From the NCBI RefSeq assembly GCF_051020975.1, contig NC_135035.1, positions 2,170,001 through 2,234,000 of the forward strand: DNA of 64,000 nucleotides, written 5' to 3'. The DNA is from Osmia lignaria lignaria. Taxonomy: Eukaryota > Arthropoda > Insecta > Hymenoptera > Megachilidae. Under the pieces are notes generated by a model. The model had not been told where the DNA came from. It saw nothing but the letters and a program-made list of their open reading frames with translations, and did not search any database. Below, piece by piece: positions 63,082 to 64,000 of the stretch. The translations under genes were made by a program, and so were the position numbers. Numbering within the stretch: the first letter of the stretch is position 1; each line of letters starts with the position of its first letter.

Positions 63082-64000
63082 ATTTAAAAACAATATCATT
63101 AATACCATATCTACATTAGATATAACGACATATACAGATTCATTCCCACAGATCAATGTACATTTAATAACAATATCATTAGCACTACATCTACATTCGA
63201 AATAATGTAATAAATTGATTCATTCCCACAGATCAATGTACATTTAATAACAATATCATTGGTACTATATCTACATTAGATATGTAATGTACATTTAATA
63301 ACAATATCATTAGTACTATATCTACATTAGATATAATGTAATATACTGACACCTTCCCACAGATAAATGTACATTTTAATAACAACATCAATCATACTAT
63401 ATCTACATCGGTTATAACGTAATATACTGCTTCCTTCGCACAGATCAATGTACATGTAAGAACAATATCATTAGTACAATATCTACATTACATATAATGT
63501 AATATACCGATTCCTTCTCACAGATCAATGTACATTTAATAACAATATCATTATTACCATATCTACATTAGATATAATGTAATATACTGATTCATTCCCA
63601 CAGATCAATGTACATTTAATAACAACATCATTCATACTATATCTACACTGGATATAATGTAATATACTGATTACTTCCCACAGATCAGTGTACATATAAT
63701 AGGAATATCTCTATTACTATATCTACATCGGTTATAATGAAATATAGTGATTACTTCCCACAGATCAATGTACATTTAATAACAATATCATTAGTACTTT
63801 ATCTACATTAGATATAATGTAATATACTAATACCTTCCCACAGATAAATGTACATTTTAATAACAACATCAATCATACTATATCTACATCGGTTATAATG
63901 TAATATAGTGATTACTTCCCACAGATCAATGTACATTTAATAACAATATCATTAGGACTATATAAACATTACATATAATGTAATATACTGATTCCTTCCC
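63082..64000 (+). repeat. Satellite array D, forward orientation
   Basis: The family returns to the orientation of 1-31,517 and runs off the window end. It mixes A-like (AACAACATCATTCATAC) and B-like (CATTAGTACTATATC, 51-bp) monomers. Some variants are not seen elsewhere, such as ATCGGTTATAATG. A two-monomer block near 63,330-63,440 recurs near 63,800-63,910. Confidence 0.94.

Noticed and set aside
1..64000. Telomeric (TTAGG)n arrays or rDNA that could place the satellite near a chromosome end
   Set aside because: No tandem TTAGG or CCTAA run and no rRNA-like sequence was seen on reading the window.
1..64000. CENP-B-box-like motif in the satellite monomer
   Set aside because: Nothing resembling the conserved CG-containing core was found in the monomers. 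Only the AT-rich dyad is consistent.

Overview
This 64-kb window is AT-rich eukaryotic DNA dominated by satellite repeats and transposable-element (TE) fossils. I found no host protein-coding gene, rRNA or canonical tRNA. The TE set is a Ty3/gypsy element with a baculovirus-F-like env, DD37D-type mariner, Merlin (IS1595-like) and an R1-like tail. That set points to an insect genome. A hymenopteran such as an ant fits best, but this is inference from family resemblance. The setting looks like pericentromeric, centromeric or other constitutive heterochromatin.

Layout. 1-31,517: one satellite family in one orientation (called forward, +). Its basic monomer is about 80 bp, with an 84-bp form (4-bp CTAC insertion) and a 51-bp deleted form. 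Three zones can be told apart: A1 (1-14,768), B (14,769-25,548) and A2 (25,549-31,517). Each is organised into higher-order repeats (HORs): blocks of about 2.5 kb in A1 and a 2,390-bp unit in B. A 3.16-kb block is duplicated 14,950 bp apart on either side of B. 31,518-37,903: island 1, with a foldback inverted repeat, a 16-bp-period minisatellite, a solo LTR nested in a dispersed repeat, an R1-like 3' tail, and dead Merlin and mariner transposases. 37,904-53,950: the same satellite in the opposite orientation (-), split by a 7.9-kb LTR retrotransposon (38,830-46,738) with 310-bp LTRs and the 4-bp target duplication GTAG. 53,951-63,081: island 2, with an internally deleted mariner, a second copy of the minisatellite in inverse orientation, a head-to-head tRNA-SINE-like pair, a 1.42-kb solo LTR, a tRNA-like sequence, another inverted repeat, and a giant palindrome with 1.5-2.6 kb arms around a 27-bp spacer. 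63,082-64,000: satellite again, forward.

The satellite therefore switches strand twice, and each switch coincides with an island rich in inverted repeats. The retroelement reads LTR-PBS-gag-protease | stop | RT-RNase H | -1 shift | integrase (two stops) | env-PPT-LTR. Gag-pol is broken while the env frame is open throughout. The most unusual signals are the strand-switched HOR satellite, the palindrome built from 158-bp tandem units in its core (foldback-element architecture), and a slippery heptamer in correct register where RT and integrase change frame. All repeat boundaries and identities were read by eye. Unit edges are good to about 10-30 bp except where target duplications fix them.
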